DNA of 64,000 nt, taken from the NCBI GenBank assembly GCA_036345935.2, contig JADWOT020000001.1:26073232-26137231 (forward strand). The letters are read 5' to 3'. The DNA is from Taenia hydatigena. Lineage: Eukaryota > Platyhelminthes > Cestoda > Cyclophyllidea > Taeniidae. Under the pieces are notes generated by a model. That model searched no databases. It was not told where the DNA came from and was given only the letters and a program-made list of their open reading frames with translations. Shown piece after piece: positions 13,341 through 24,989 of this stretch; positions within the stretch are counted from its first letter, which is position 1, and each line of letters starts with the position of its first letter. A program made the translations under genes and the position numbers.

Positions 13341-14190
13341 TCTTACTCTATTTGCATTGGACGATCATCCCTTCATTTTTTCTATCCTACCAAGGAAACG
13401 GCGTTTGAAAATTTATGCTGCTTGATGACTCCGTCTTAGCCTTGCTTGTCGCAATTTACACCATTTGTAGGTGAGAAAGGGGCCGTTTGCTCAGATCGAT
13501 CTCGTAAAATCAGTACGATCCAAGAGATCAAATCGTGATGTCTAGCTCTACAACCAACTTAGAATGGCAGTGCTGGCATTATGTAGAACACTTATCAAGT
13601 GGGTGCGATAGAAGTCGCCTGCCTAGTCTTTGAGTTTCCATTGGATTCTCTTTCAAATTTTCTTAAGCTTCTATAAGAAGACTAACATTCATTGACTCAT
13701 GACAAAATTTGTTGATGTGGAGATGGAATATTGACGAATTAAGACAATGCCAATGATTATCACGAAAGCAGGTATTATAAGATGTCTTTGAATCGTCACA
13801 TGAAATCCCTCTTAATGCTTTGATCTAAGCTAATGATAGGTGAGCTGTTGTGCATGTGAACTAGGATTGATCATTAGAGGGGTTTAAAGTAACTTCAAAG
13901 AAGTTGGCGGCAATGAAAATCGCATTTTAGCTGTCTGTCTTAATCAACGACTTTAACATTTATGGCAGAGCGCAATAGGACTAGATTAGGGAAATGTGAG
14001 CATTAGAATTTGTAGAGAAAAGCAGTTGGTAAAAGTTGACAGCTCTGCTCCTTGTAGGGTACGAAGAAATGCAAAAATAGGAGTAAGAAATTGGCAAAGA
14101 AAAGCAAGATGAGGAAGGCACTGTAATCATCAAAGCTATCAAAGGCCGAAACTAGATCTGGTCAGCGTAGAAATGTTGTCGAAATCATCT
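13340..14190 (+). repeat. Partial R5 copy and spacer
   Basis: Positions 13340-13800 resemble 33290-33720 and 51190-51540 ('gcttgatgactccgtc', 'caaaatttgttgatgtgg'). The R5 signal-like exon is not included. From 13800 to 14190 I see AT-rich sequence, of which 14060-14190 matches 33720-33870. Confidence 0.5.
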
Positions 14191-15120
14191 GTCATTTGAT
14201 TAAGTGAGGTAAGATTGGAGGGATGAAGTCTGTGGCAAACCTCAACCAATTAATCACACCGCATGTAAGACTGGGAGATATTGCCTCAAACAGGTGTCCA
14301 AAATAATGGCGAGCAAAATTTGGCGCTATGCAAAAATTACTTGTTTGTGCGTGCTGCTTCATAGTGTGACTAAAGTTGACGATGGTTCCCAAGGTACCTA
14401 GGGCGTAGTGGACAGACCACAGTCAAAGTGTGTTGCACAGAAAGCAGAAGTCACAAGTGTGGTTACGATTGTCCAAAGTCGCCTTACACTCCGCACCAAC
14501 AAGTGTTGATCACTGAGTGGAACTGGCGGTGCTGGTGAGGTTTAGCTAAATGTTCAAATCTGAGGTTAAGCATTTCCATCCTGCATGGTAACGCCACGAT
14601 ATTCATAAATGTAGGCATATGTTTTGCAAATCGTTGTAAACTGCTTGAGTTTGTCTTGGAGAAGCTTAAATCCGCCTGAAGGTCTGGCCGCGAATTCTCA
14701 AAAAATGTGTTACCTTAGGATTCTTTGTCCCATGATGCGCCGTTGAAAGGGTAACACTTCATACACTTCTAATTCAAGCATTTGTTCTGCCAGCTGCACT
14801 GTGTTGATGAGACGATCACCTGTGCCTCGGTTCTCACGTGGTCGATGAAGCTGCATTGTCCTGCTGGAAACAGTATATGCGAACCCAACTGTGCGCATCT
14901 AACAACTATTCATGTTCATTTAGATTTAGGTGCTCGAACATGATCGCTGATCACTCGATTGTTCATCTTGTTTACCTCTCATTTCAAATGCAGCATCATA
15001 ACCGCGTCAATCCCAAAGTATGAAAGATTCGAAGAGTTATGGTAAAACTCTTATCATGCCTTAGTTCCTTAAAGTAGACTCTATGAACTTTGACGAAATT
15101 GCCTGAGGAAATGGCTTTGC
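14190..15120 (+). repeat. Inverted duplication R7, left arm
   Basis: The reverse complement matches 19080-19830; parts also match 33840-33960 and 56685-56900. On the minus strand, 14898-14710 holds an open frame ending INTVQLAEQMLELEVYEVL plus a short basic tail and a stop. The same frame is kept on the plus strand of the other arm (19310-19408). It is an exon relic of an unidentified, probably helical protein. A second frame (14392-14192 minus, starting MGTIVNFSHTMKQ) has counterparts at 19730 and 56696 on the plus strand. Confidence 0.6.
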
Positions 15121-15149
15121 AAGTTCATCTCTGCGGCGGATACGAACCA

Positions 15150-16650
15150 TGTACACTGCTTACTTCATTGACACTACTCTGTGTGCTAGTAAATTACGTA
15201 AGGCCACCCATGTTTCAGCATGCTAGCATGCATTATTGTTACGAACATCGCCCTCAATCTCACCTTCCCATGGATGCGGGGAGTACTATCGAGGCGCCCA
15301 TGTACCCACTGAATCGCATTCAACGCCAAACAGTTTTAATCGTAATTGAAATGCGATTGTGCTCACGAGGCTGCAAGGTCTTCTAAAGAGATTGTTTGCG
15401 TGCAGTAGTGAGCTATCTAATCGTGTAACTTTGGCGCATTCGGGTGTGACCAGGTTCGAATGCTCGCAAGCAAGCTCGCTGCTGGCAAATGCTTAGCATT
15501 ATCAACCCAATCTGAACTTGCTGTTGGCTTGTAAAATGCCGCCCACACGACGAGTGTGTCTAAGGACACGAAAACTTATAAAATCAACTTGAGAATATGG
15601 CCACTTTTTGAAGAAACTAAAAGGAATCAACTTGTCATCTAATTAAATCAGAATGGTCTCATTTTCACAGCCACTAGACCAGATGAAGGGAAAGGATGCA
15701 CTGAGTATTGCTATGTCGAATGCTCCTTCTCCAAACATTCCTCTCCCAAAAATGAAAATACGCCACCTCATTGCACTTTGGTGATAAAATATCAGAGGAT
15801 AAGGCTTACTCGTGTCATAGCAAGCCATCCAAAATAGCTACCTTACTTTCCACGGCTTGCATTTGAAAAGCCATTTAAAGTCAGGTCTCTTACAGAATAC
15901 GCATAGAGACATGTCAAGCAGCGCTGAAGGGAGAAAGACTAGCAAGTTACGAGCACCTGCGCACAAATGCTTTGTTAATGAGAGACGAGTGGATTTAAAA
16001 TAAGCGCACTGAATCTGAGCACTGTTAAGACAAGAGAGAATCCGGGCATAAGGGAGGTCAGCTGAACCTCGTCACAACAATCATTGAGAATAGGCTCGGT
16101 CAGCTGCAATTGCATGAGAAATTTAGATGGATGCACCCATCTGCCGTGACTTCGCAGAGAGAATGAAGAAGCGATCAGCCAATGTGCAACTACCATGCCG
16201 GTATGTTGGCCACCCTAAAAGAAACCATTTTTCTATCCTAACAGTGGATAGATTTTGTAGCAAAATGGCTAAGAATTGCGCAGTTTACCAGTCTTACTAG
16301 TCGCTACAGCATTCTAATAACTGGATGATGTGCTAAGCTATACAGGGTTTCGTGCATTGCTGGAAGTAATAAAGTAATAAACATAGGGTAAGGAAGGTGG
16401 AGCAACTTCGAATTGTGGCTGCTAGTTTTGTGACTTTGGAGACAGCAGGGAAACTGATAGCTGCATTTGCAAGGAATGCACGTAAAAGCATCCCATTTTA
16501 GCAAAAACAGAAGGAATAGCTTTGATATAAGGAACGGGCAATGCTGCATGGGAAAGTTAGGTATTTCGTTCTATTTCACCAGTTGAATGTGGGTCGAATC
16601 GCGAAGCAAATAGGAACAGCCCTTCTGTATAATGACTTGAAGATGGGTCC
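15150..16650 (+). repeat. Direct duplication R8, copy 1
   Basis: Matches 28260-29745 in the same order and ends at the same point, after a shared 'gacttgaagatgggtcc'. A third, short copy is inverted at 59140-59420. Two exon-like pieces are traceable: on plus, a frame reading MVSFSQPLDQMKGKDALSI (from about 15652), frameshifted upstream relative to 28708-28890; on minus, 15956-15847, flanked by GCAG and GTAAGG as in the second copy. Confidence 0.7.
15847..15956 (-). pseudogene. Candidate minus-strand exon relic, copy 1
   Basis: A 110-nt segment between a GCAG acceptor and a GTAAGG donor on the minus strand, reading ARNLLVFLPSALLDMSL at its start and ending KPWK. The copy at 29065-28956 has the same length and the same splice signals. 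Substitutions between the two are mostly amino-acid changing, so there is no clear purifying selection. The protein is not recognised. Confidence 0.3.
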
Positions 16651-17865
16651 AAAGATGTCGACGATGCCTAAAATGCCGGAAGCAGACAGGACAGACAACT
16701 ATCACAAAGCGTCGTGTCGAATGCGGAGACTACAAGTGGTGAGGCGATTGCCAGAGGTCGACCTCCAATCTGCGTTTGAGAGTGCTGACCGCTGACCGGC
16801 ATTCGCGGTGCTGGCGAGATTCGCTTACATGGTCAGATTGGAATTCAAATATCAGTGTGCTGCGTGATGATGCACCTATCTATCTATCCTATCTACCTAT
16901 CTATCTATCTATCTGCCAATGCATTTGAGAGCTACAGTTTACTAGTTTAAGGAATAGCAACTGCAATTAGGATAGTGCTGGCACTTAAATATAAGCCCAA
17001 GTTATTTATGGCAATAAAGGCCTGTGGAATCCTAGCATTTGAATCCCTATCATCGTAGCACGCAGAGGAAGTCAGCCTGACCACATGCCCAGCTGCAGAG
17101 CAGTAGCTCCCTACCACCCTGGCTTGCCCGTGGAATTCACCTTAGTCTGCATGCAAGGTTCCTTACTTTTGGAAAAAACACAATTGACCCCATCATTATC
17201 CACTGAGTTTGGGTAAATATCTAGGTGCGCACATCACCACTGGTACAATCACCAGACTCCACATTCCCCATTCGCTCTCCGCCAGCTAATCTCACACTAG
17301 TCATATAATGCTTCTCTAATCCAAGAAAGCATTGTTTGGCAGCCCAGCGGCAGTGAAAGCGGACTTCTTTTCGTACAACAAGCTTCCAAATTTCAAAACA
17401 AACGAATCACTGAAGCACCCATTATGTGACTGCCTGGAACCAAATGCAGGCTATTCGCGCCTTAATGAATGTTGGTTTATCCGCATCGCTTCAGGTTGGC
17501 TTAACCCCCTTCCCGGAGGGACATGACGCATCGATGAAGATTCGCACCTGACTGGCGTGGCGCTTCCACATCGCTAGCGGAAGATGGGACACTGCAGAAC
17601 GACACAAATGTGTTTTGGTTTTGTTTAGTAAATCACATGGGGTTAGGCTAGATTGGGTGGTAAAGTTAGAAATGAGGCTGCCTGGTTTGCTTGGTGAAGT
17701 TGGATGCCTAAGCCTCGAAACACACTTTCCATATGACGCCAATACCTAAGTGCGCCTTTGCACAAAATAGCCGTCAGCAGATAATGCCAGCCTCAATCCA
17801 AGTTTGTGACACAAACCTGCGTATCATAGTACCTAAATCATGCACTTACGCACCTCAATAGTAAA
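16650..17865. other. Spacer with ATCT microsatellite
   Basis: No gene recognised. A CTAT/ATCT tetranucleotide tract runs from about 16866 to 16915. Short frames at 16541, 17332 and 17742 (minus) have no paralogue in the window. Confidence 0.45.
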
Positions 17866-17967
17866 AGGCGAAATCACTCAGGCAATTCATCACGAGATGC
17901 AGGTATTGTGTGCGACCGAAGTGAAAACAACGGTGTCTCATAGGCCTACCCAACTGTGGGCCGTTCA

Positions 17968-18060
17968 TATAAAAACGCTGTGAGTGCAGTGCAAGACGGA
18001 ACAATGTTGCGTAGAGATGTTCAATTTGGCTTCGTATAGATGTTGACCATATCATGACAG
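17968..18060 (+). pseudogene. Orphan promoter and decayed signal exon of the FN3 family
   Basis: A good TATA box (TATAAAA, 17968-17974) is followed by 'acgctgtgagtgcag' and, 30 nt after the TATA, by an ATG at 18004. The next 50 nt align with the gene C signal exon: 'gttcaatttggcttcgtat' here corresponds to 'cttcaattcagtctcgtgg' there, followed by 'atgttgacca' against 'ttgttgacca'. The frame has stops at codons 12 and 18 and no donor at the expected site. The upstream 100 nt also match the promoter regions at 5735, 48345 and 53455 ('ccatca', 'tctcatagg'). No FN3 exon was found downstream. This is the remnant of a fourth single-FN3 locus. Confidence 0.55.
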
Positions 18061-19080
18061 AACTGGAGGACCCACCTCCTCAAAATAATGTGCTTGCGAA
18101 CGCGCAACCACAACTTAGAGTTCGCGTCGCTAATAGCGGCCACTCTGCATAAACCTCGTGGCACAAATTGACTAAATTAGACCAAGATATGTCTTAGAAT
18201 GCTCTCTCTTCCTACCGTTAACTTCATTGTGTAAAGTGCTAGCATTTCGCAATTATGTTGATTGATGAAACTTGCTGCTCAGACAGGCTTGTTTGCCAAC
18301 GAAGCGTACTTGCGGCAGCATCACAGAGCCTAGCACCGAAAGGTGCTTTCTTCTGTACTTCTTTAACTAAGGCCACCTTGCCTCTGATTCTGACTCGAAT
18401 CGGCCGCAATTTGTTAAAATCGCAGGTTTGTGTCAACCATCTCAAGAGCACCTGAGCCATAATGAAGAAGATAAAAGGCTTCATCGACTGGATTTTGCTG
18501 CAATAACAAAGTGTCAGTGGAAACTGCTAAAAGAAATAGATTATATGTCAACAAGGGAAGTGTTCATTTACCGAAGATGCTACTTCATACCTATCCTAAA
18601 GCATTCAATTTTAACCACCAAAGTCCTAGAATTCTATTTTAAGTTCCCGCTACTATCCTCGGAACTGCCACCTCCGCAATAGTGGAGATGGTACGATTTG
18701 TGTGTTTGGCTAAAAGCAATGCATAACTAACGGGGTAGACCCTTTGGCTGGAGAAATCGCCGCTTTAGATAAGATAATTTGCAATGGTATTACTTAAAAG
18801 AGTAAAATGATGATTCGTCATGACATATCCACAACCTCATACTACAATACATCGTGCGATAAACATAAAGAAGGTTCTAACATTTGTAAGAGAGGAACAA
18901 AATCATAACACCGACTGCCTGTTTCATTCATTAATTTCATATCTTACTAAAAAACCAAATAGACCTCCTAAAGAGATTCGCAGTTTATGAAGATTGTGAA
19001 GGGAACCCTTGTATACTTGCCTACGACAAAGCCATATTGTGGTAACATAAGTGAAAAGAAGGTAAGAAACGAGAGATCCT
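18061..19080. other. Spacer; weak minus-strand coding signal
   Basis: No gene recognised. The minus-strand frame 18484-18239 (81 codons) contains a basic stretch reading RPIRVRIRGKVALVKEVQKK and has mixed, gene-like composition, but there is no paralogue or clear exon boundary to support it. The rest is AT-rich. Confidence 0.25.
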
Positions 19081-20330
19081 GATAGCATTCGTCTCCGCTG
19101 CAGAGATGAACATGCAAATCCAATCGCTCAAGCAATTTTGTCAAAGTTTATAAAGTCCACCTGAAGGAACTAAGGCGTGATAAGAGGTGTACGATAGCTG
19201 CTCGGATCTTGCATACACTGCGATTGACAAGGGCATGATGTTGCATTTGAAATGAGAGGAGAGCAAGATGAATAATCGAGTATGAACCGAAGGCGCAGTT
19301 TATCGTCCCATCAACACAGTGCAGCTGGCAGCACAAATGCTTGAATTAGAAGTGTGTGAAGTGTTATCCTCTCAACGGCACATCATGGGACAAAGAATCT
19401 TAAAGTAGCACATTTTCCGAGAATTTGCGATCGGACCTTCAGGCGGATTTGAACGTCTCCAGGACAAGTGCAAGTGGTTTATAAAGATTCGCGAAATATA
19501 TGCCCATATTTATTAATGTCGTGGCGTTATCATGCAGGATGAAAATGGTTGAACTTAGATGTCATCTTTTAGTTGCATCCCATTAGCATGGCAAGTTCCA
19601 CTCAGTGATCAACACTTGTTAGTGTGGAGTGTAGGGCGGCTTCAGACAATCGTAACCACACTTGTGATTTCTGCTTCCTGTGCAGCATGCTTTGACTGTG
19701 GTCTGTCCACTGCGCCCTAGGTACCTTGGGTACCATCGGCAACCTCACTCACTAGTTGAAGCAGTACACACAAACACGTACCTTCTGCATAGCACCACAT
19801 TTTGCTCTCCTTCATTTCAGACACATCAGCGGGTTGAATGAGTACACCACACAGCTTTACATTTCATTGCGGTTACTGTGTATGTATTGTGCACAAAGCA
19901 CTTCCAGTTCTTCCTTGCTAGAAATAGGAAGATCCGCATGCACTCTGCAAACGAATCCATCAATCCCCATGCTGCCTCTAGATTCACAAGAATATCTAGC
20001 ACAAAGGAAATTACCTCACTCTTCTCACTGATTTGCTTAGTGCTTCATTACATAGGACAATGCAATACACCCGGTCTTGATGGACAACCCACATAGCGAT
20101 TTGGAAGTTGCAGCCAATCTGGCACCTACGAATGCAGTGCTATTTAAAAAGACACAATGCTGATGCATTTTAAGGAAAACGATGTTCCCTAGTGGAAGAA
20201 TTGCACTCACCGAACGCTGCTTCATTCACTTTCCTATGTCGTAGCACATGGGTGCATCGATCTGCACTTGCCATTCGATTGCAGTCAACAAAGTAATGTG
20301 TGGCAAATTCATGACAGAATTTAAGACTGA
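19080..20330 (+). repeat. Inverted duplication R7, right arm and extension
   Basis: Positions 19080-19830 are the inverted match to 14190-15120. From 19715 to 20270 there is also a direct match to 56685-57270 ('cagctttacatttcat', 'cacgaatgcagtgct'). A conserved pyrimidine tract and acceptor, 'tctctttcagaacagcaca', follows at 20457-20475 and at 57421-57439. The plus frame at 19310-19408 keeps the INTVQLA-type exon relic seen on the minus strand at 14710. No complete gene. Confidence 0.6.
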
Positions 20331-20559
20331 TTCTTGCATGTTTAATTAATTTCTCATCCCATAGCGATCAGGGTTAATGCGTATGCGTTATGTTTCCTAG
20401 CATACGCATTCGGCATCACAGTTTTGCTTCCAAGTGCATAGCATTAACTTGCTTTCTCTTTCAGAACAGCACAACTAGCATCACAGCGTAAAATGTGGTA
20501 GGCCAGGAGCTGCCCCATTCTGCCGCTTCAAGTGGACCCAATCAGCTACTCGATCACAC

Positions 20560-21010
20560 GCACCAATTTTCACGATTGCACACAGAGCAAGTTGACGGTC
20601 GTTAGTAATCGGAAGAAAAGGCCTCAATCAATAGAGTCGTTGCTTCAGTGATAGCAGGTTTACCGCTGTGCTTAGATCACCTCGTGTAAGACCAACGTAT
20701 CAATGCGTGGGTGAAAGGAGGTGAATTTGAACCACCCATGCTCCCTGCAACGTGGCAAGCACGTGGTGTGGTCATCGTTGCATCCTATTCACACTGAATT
20801 GATGAGTGATGCGTTAAAGAATACTTTTCGTCTACTGGATTTATGAGCATATGGTACACGGTGTCGGCAAATATCCTCCATGAATATTAAGCTCCAATTA
20901 TTTCAGCTGCTTTACAATACGGTTGCCAGCATTGACCATTGACTGCACTGAGGTTCAAAATACCAGTGTGTCCTCACTTAACCACCATAATCGCGTTTAA
21001 CATCCCCTGG
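20560..21010 (+). repeat. Repeat R6, contiguous copy
   Basis: Holds in one piece the two segments that are separated and swapped at 12350-13335, and matches the inverted copy at 63610-64000. No coding content. Confidence 0.65.
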
Positions 21011-24000
21011 CAGGAACTTCATGATTGTGTTTACGATCACTTATCTTTTCCTTTGAATATCAAGAGCCATTGTACATCGCGCTATGTAAATAATATTAAG
21101 CAATCTGTCATGGTATACATCTTATTTCTCATGCTAATCCGTGAATGCGGATTGATATTTTGCCTTAAGTTAGGCAATTTGACTCTATCATTTAGATTTC
21201 GGCTTTTAAATCTACTTGTTTTCAGTCAATTATGAATGTTGACAACTTAGATATAGTAGGTAGTATTTAAGGCAAATGCCTCAAATTTCCTCTATTTTAA
21301 TGCCGCTATACATGGTACTGTTTGCTGTAGAATCTTGTTTTGTCTGAATTCAACTTTTTCCTCCAAGTGAGTGATAATTCTTATCGATTGAAACACAGGT
21401 ACACGTACTTGTTTTAATTCAAATGAAGAGTCTAAATAGACCCAATATAACGAGTCAATAATTTATTGCTACCTACATTTTCACATGAGAAGGTATCAAT
21501 AATTTACGGTACAATTTTGTCCCGCAATAATATGATCACAAAAGGTCCTTCTAAAATCTTTGACATTTATTGTTACGCTTTAGTGCACTAACTTTGCCAG
21601 TTTTGACATTTTGCCACCGACTTACATCCCGCTTAATGCTGCCTCTCATGAAGAAGCCCATTCCGACGACTGTGTATTACAAAGCATGCTGATGCAGTAT
21701 GCTTCGTCTATAAACCAAAACGATCTATGCGGCCACATACGCCATTGTAGAATGTGATGATGGGTGGCAAACATTTTGCTTGACTGCAATGACAAGACGA
21801 GGGGATTCCGTTGCCAAGTCGACCACGCAGTAAACACTCAGCAATGTAAGCAACGTAAACTTCGCTAAATTGTTAGTATTTTCTCCTCAATTAGGGTTCT
21901 GCTGATAGACACAATTCAAACAACGCGATGTTTTGCTACTTACGCCACGTTTAGCACATACCTTCACTAGCAACAAGTACATTTGATGTTGCGGGAGTTA
22001 GCATCACTTAACTCTATTTGCACTGCGTTTACTTCGGAGGCCAAGGGCAGTCATCCAAATGTAAGGTGTCCATTTTGCTAAAAAAACAAAATAAGGAGAA
22101 AGCTTGCGTTTTTTAGTTTGAGAATTGGCTTATTTTTTCATTCTGCGAATTCGGGTGCATCCATTTAGGCTTGTTATCGCGCATGCCAATACCGATATTT
22201 GCGCACACCCACAAATTCAAAGCTGCACCAAAATAGAGCAGTCCTTCGGTCAATAGAGAACTCGCTTTGGCAGCGGAAATTATTTGCTGTATTTGAATAA
22301 CCTCGGGCTAGATCACAGTGCAATCAATTTTGGAAAGGAAGTCAAATTTAACCACACGTACCGGCTGGCAACACGATGTGAAGCCACCTTTACGATCTCG
22401 GACAGACTGGCACGCAATGGATGACCCGTTCAAGTTTTATCACAGAAACTCGATCAGATCTAAGCCTAGCGGTATGCTTTCGACCATGCTTATGCTCTTC
22501 AACAAGCATCTATGCTAACTTCTTCCTATGACAGACGTTCAATTATCCTGTAATAACAAAGGGCATTTTCGACAGCCCGTTATGCCACTTTCGGTGGGTA
22601 ATACGCAAGGATGTTCTGCTACTTACTTTGCGCCCTTTCGCATTTTACGGTGATGCCTTGTGTGATTGAATGCAATAGGTGCAGATACTAATGAGAGAAA
22701 TCGTAAATAATCGAGGAGTGAATGGGCAGACTCGGCAAGTAGGCAAGCACACTGGAATAGTAAACGCTGTTTTTGCCATTAATGCAAAAGCTTGTGCATT
22801 GGAATACACAAGGCTCGAATCGGGCATACTTCCAATAAGCACAGTTGAGTTACTGAACCTCGTGGAGCACGTCTGCTCCATAGTATGCGCGTGAGAAGCT
22901 TGGCAGATTTGTTTTAACATGCAATATATCATCGTGTTGCAACACAATTCACAAGAATTACAACGCGCCTGCAACAACAAGATGGTTAGATTTTATCTAG
23001 AAATTACAGTGCAGAAATAGCTTGAGAAGAACAACCTCTAGCTCGAGTGTGTTTGCTGGTTAGCATTCTCATTACGATTACTCAAGCGAATTGTATCGGA
23101 TTCATGCTCGCACATGTCAACACGTATTTTCAAGTCAAGAGCTGCAAGAAATGAGAAGAACAGTCATTCGGTCAAAGAAGACTTCTCTTCATCAGCGGTG
23201 GCAAGATCACTGCTATGCTTGAATGAACTCGTTTTGAATGGCAAGGCTATCACATGCTAGATTGGAGGCCAATTTGAATCACCCACACTGGCTGCGACGT
23301 GACAGTCATGAAGTGAGGACATAATTCCATGAAGCACAGCTGAGCTATCTATAAAATTCTCATAAAAATTTAGAGGGGCTTGTTTTGATATTTAAAATAT
23401 TACCACATTGAAACACAATTCACAAGAATCGTGTGTCTAAAGTGGCAAGAAGATTAACTTTTAATCATTAGGATGAAGTAGGTTAATATCTTGGTCCCGT
23501 TAGGATACTTCAGGCAAATTACATCAATATCGTGCTCGCGCATGTCAACAGCGGCGTGTTCACTGCAATGCTTGGATAAATTCGTTCAGAATGACAAGGC
23601 TATCACATGTCGGTTTGGAGGCATAGTTAAATTCGCACAGGCTGCACCTTGGTAGTCGTGAGATGAGGTCGTTTTCCTAAAAGAGACAGACAGCCAAAGT
23701 GTGGAGAGTTTAACTAAAAACCCTAAGGCAACGAATCTTATCAATGCCATTCTTGGATGCAAATAATTTCTGGAGGAGAGAATAAGAGAGAGGAGAAAAA
23801 TTCCATGTTTAATGGATATAAATGGAAGAATGCCAGCTCGCAGTGGTGGTGGATGCCCGCGCATTGGTTGTCCGATAGCGACTGAATGAATGGAACCACC
23901 TGATTTTACCTGCTTTACGAATACAACTGGTGGGAGGATCAATTGTGAAGTAAAACATAACCATAAGAGATTGTGCTAGGATTCTGATGCCCAGGTAGTG

Positions 24001-24340
24001 TTGCGATCCAGATTTTGGTGTCTTCTAACTTTGATCGTGAGGACATGTCATTTTTGCTGACTATAAGTTTGAATTGGATAGATCGTCCTCAGATGAGCAG
24101 TAAGTTGTCTTCCTCTGAACCACACGTCATTGCACACCCGGTGTGTGTCAAATTCAACGGTGTTTTGGACCAATTTACCACCAAAGGATAGAAGCGGATT
24201 AATCTGACTGAAGACAGCAGCTGCAAAACCTATTATAAATTGCAACTTTAGGTGCAAATACTACGGCCTGAAGCAAGTGGATGGGTTTCGATGAAGCTTA
24301 GGTCTTTGCAATGTAGAGTCCAATCGAATGAATGCCGCTC
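21010..24340. other. Intergenic with a local tandem duplication
   Basis: No gene recognised. Positions 22930-23300 and 23400-23680 are diverged tandem copies ('acacaattcacaagaat' at 22943 and 23418; 'gacaaggctatcacatg' at 23593 against the similar block at 23253). The second half of each resembles R6. Positions 23015-23120 are an inverted match to 12350-12450. The 118-codon minus frame 23942-23586 lacks a paralogue or splice context and is not called. Confidence 0.4.
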
Positions 24341-24500
24341 TCGGTCAAGTTGAATAAGATGAGAGAAGGAAGGGTAAGATTAGGACCACGGACAGCCTTA
24401 ATCTTACTACACCACATCTTCAAAGCCATATTATAGATTTGGACCTTGAATTTTGCAATCATCACGAACCCGCGTCATGGGCTAAATTTCAAAGTAGTAG

Positions 24501-24695
24501 ATGCCAACCTGTCAACACTTCAAATGCACTTGTGAGTAATTCGGCCCCTTCGAATTGAGTGAACACTAATATTATTCGTTTTCCGTCCCCTTTTATATTT
24601 TATTCTAAGTAGCCAACCACATGGATCAAATATTAGACTTTCCAAAAGCAAAAGTGATGAGCACTTGTAATGTTTATGGACCACGAAAGGATTAA
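24501..24695 (+). CDS. Candidate two-exon small gene upstream of gene A
   Basis: Exon 24501-24531 reads MPTCQHFKCT and ends in phase 1 at a GTGAGT donor; intron 24532-24609 is 78 nt; exon 24610-24695 reads LANHMDQILDFPKAKV on to NVYGPRKD and a TAA. The inverted arm has the same structure at 62979-62782: same 31-nt first exon, same 78-nt intron, same phase, a stop one codon later. The 38-39 residue product has no signal peptide and is not recognised. Both first exons are also preceded by AG (TAG here, CAG there), so the 31-nt piece may be an internal micro-exon of a longer gene instead of a start. It ends 256 nt before the gene A TATA box, on the same strand. Confidence 0.4.
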
Positions 24696-24951
24696 ATGGA
24701 CGTAGCGATAGAGCTACAAATACGGTATCATCCTTTAAAATGTGACACCCATTGTAAAAAGCCTTGCACACGATATTATAAAAGCATACCTACATTCTGT
24801 CATTTTGTGCAATCATTGGTAAGAAGCGTGATAGAGGAATGTGGGAGTGTCACGCGTCTCATCACGCCAAGCGTACAGGCGATGTAGGCGGAATGGATTT
24901 GAAGACCATGGGCTAGATATCTCATAGGCTGAATTGAATGAGAATGATTTC

Positions 24952-24957
24952 TATAAA
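24952..24957 (+). promoter_or_regulatory. TATA box of gene A
   Basis: TATAAA, 32 nt before the ATG at 24990, followed by 'ttgtgcgtggcag' in place of the 'ttgtgag' block of the paralogues. The spacing is the same in gene B. It leaves room for only a very short 5' leader and argues against the earlier in-frame ATG at 24957, which overlaps the TATA box. Confidence 0.7.
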
Positions 24958-24989
24958 TGGACCCTAATTTGTGCGTGGCAGCAATAGCA

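Noticed and set aside
15449..15470. 'ggttcgaatgc', resembling a tRNA B box (SINE or tRNA-derived repeat)
   Set aside because: No convincing A box or cloverleaf, and the copy at 28557 does not keep the motif.
24957..24989. Earlier in-frame ATG for gene A
   Set aside because: It overlaps the TATA box and has no counterpart in gene B; the ATG at 24990 gives the 79-nt exon length seen in the intact family members.
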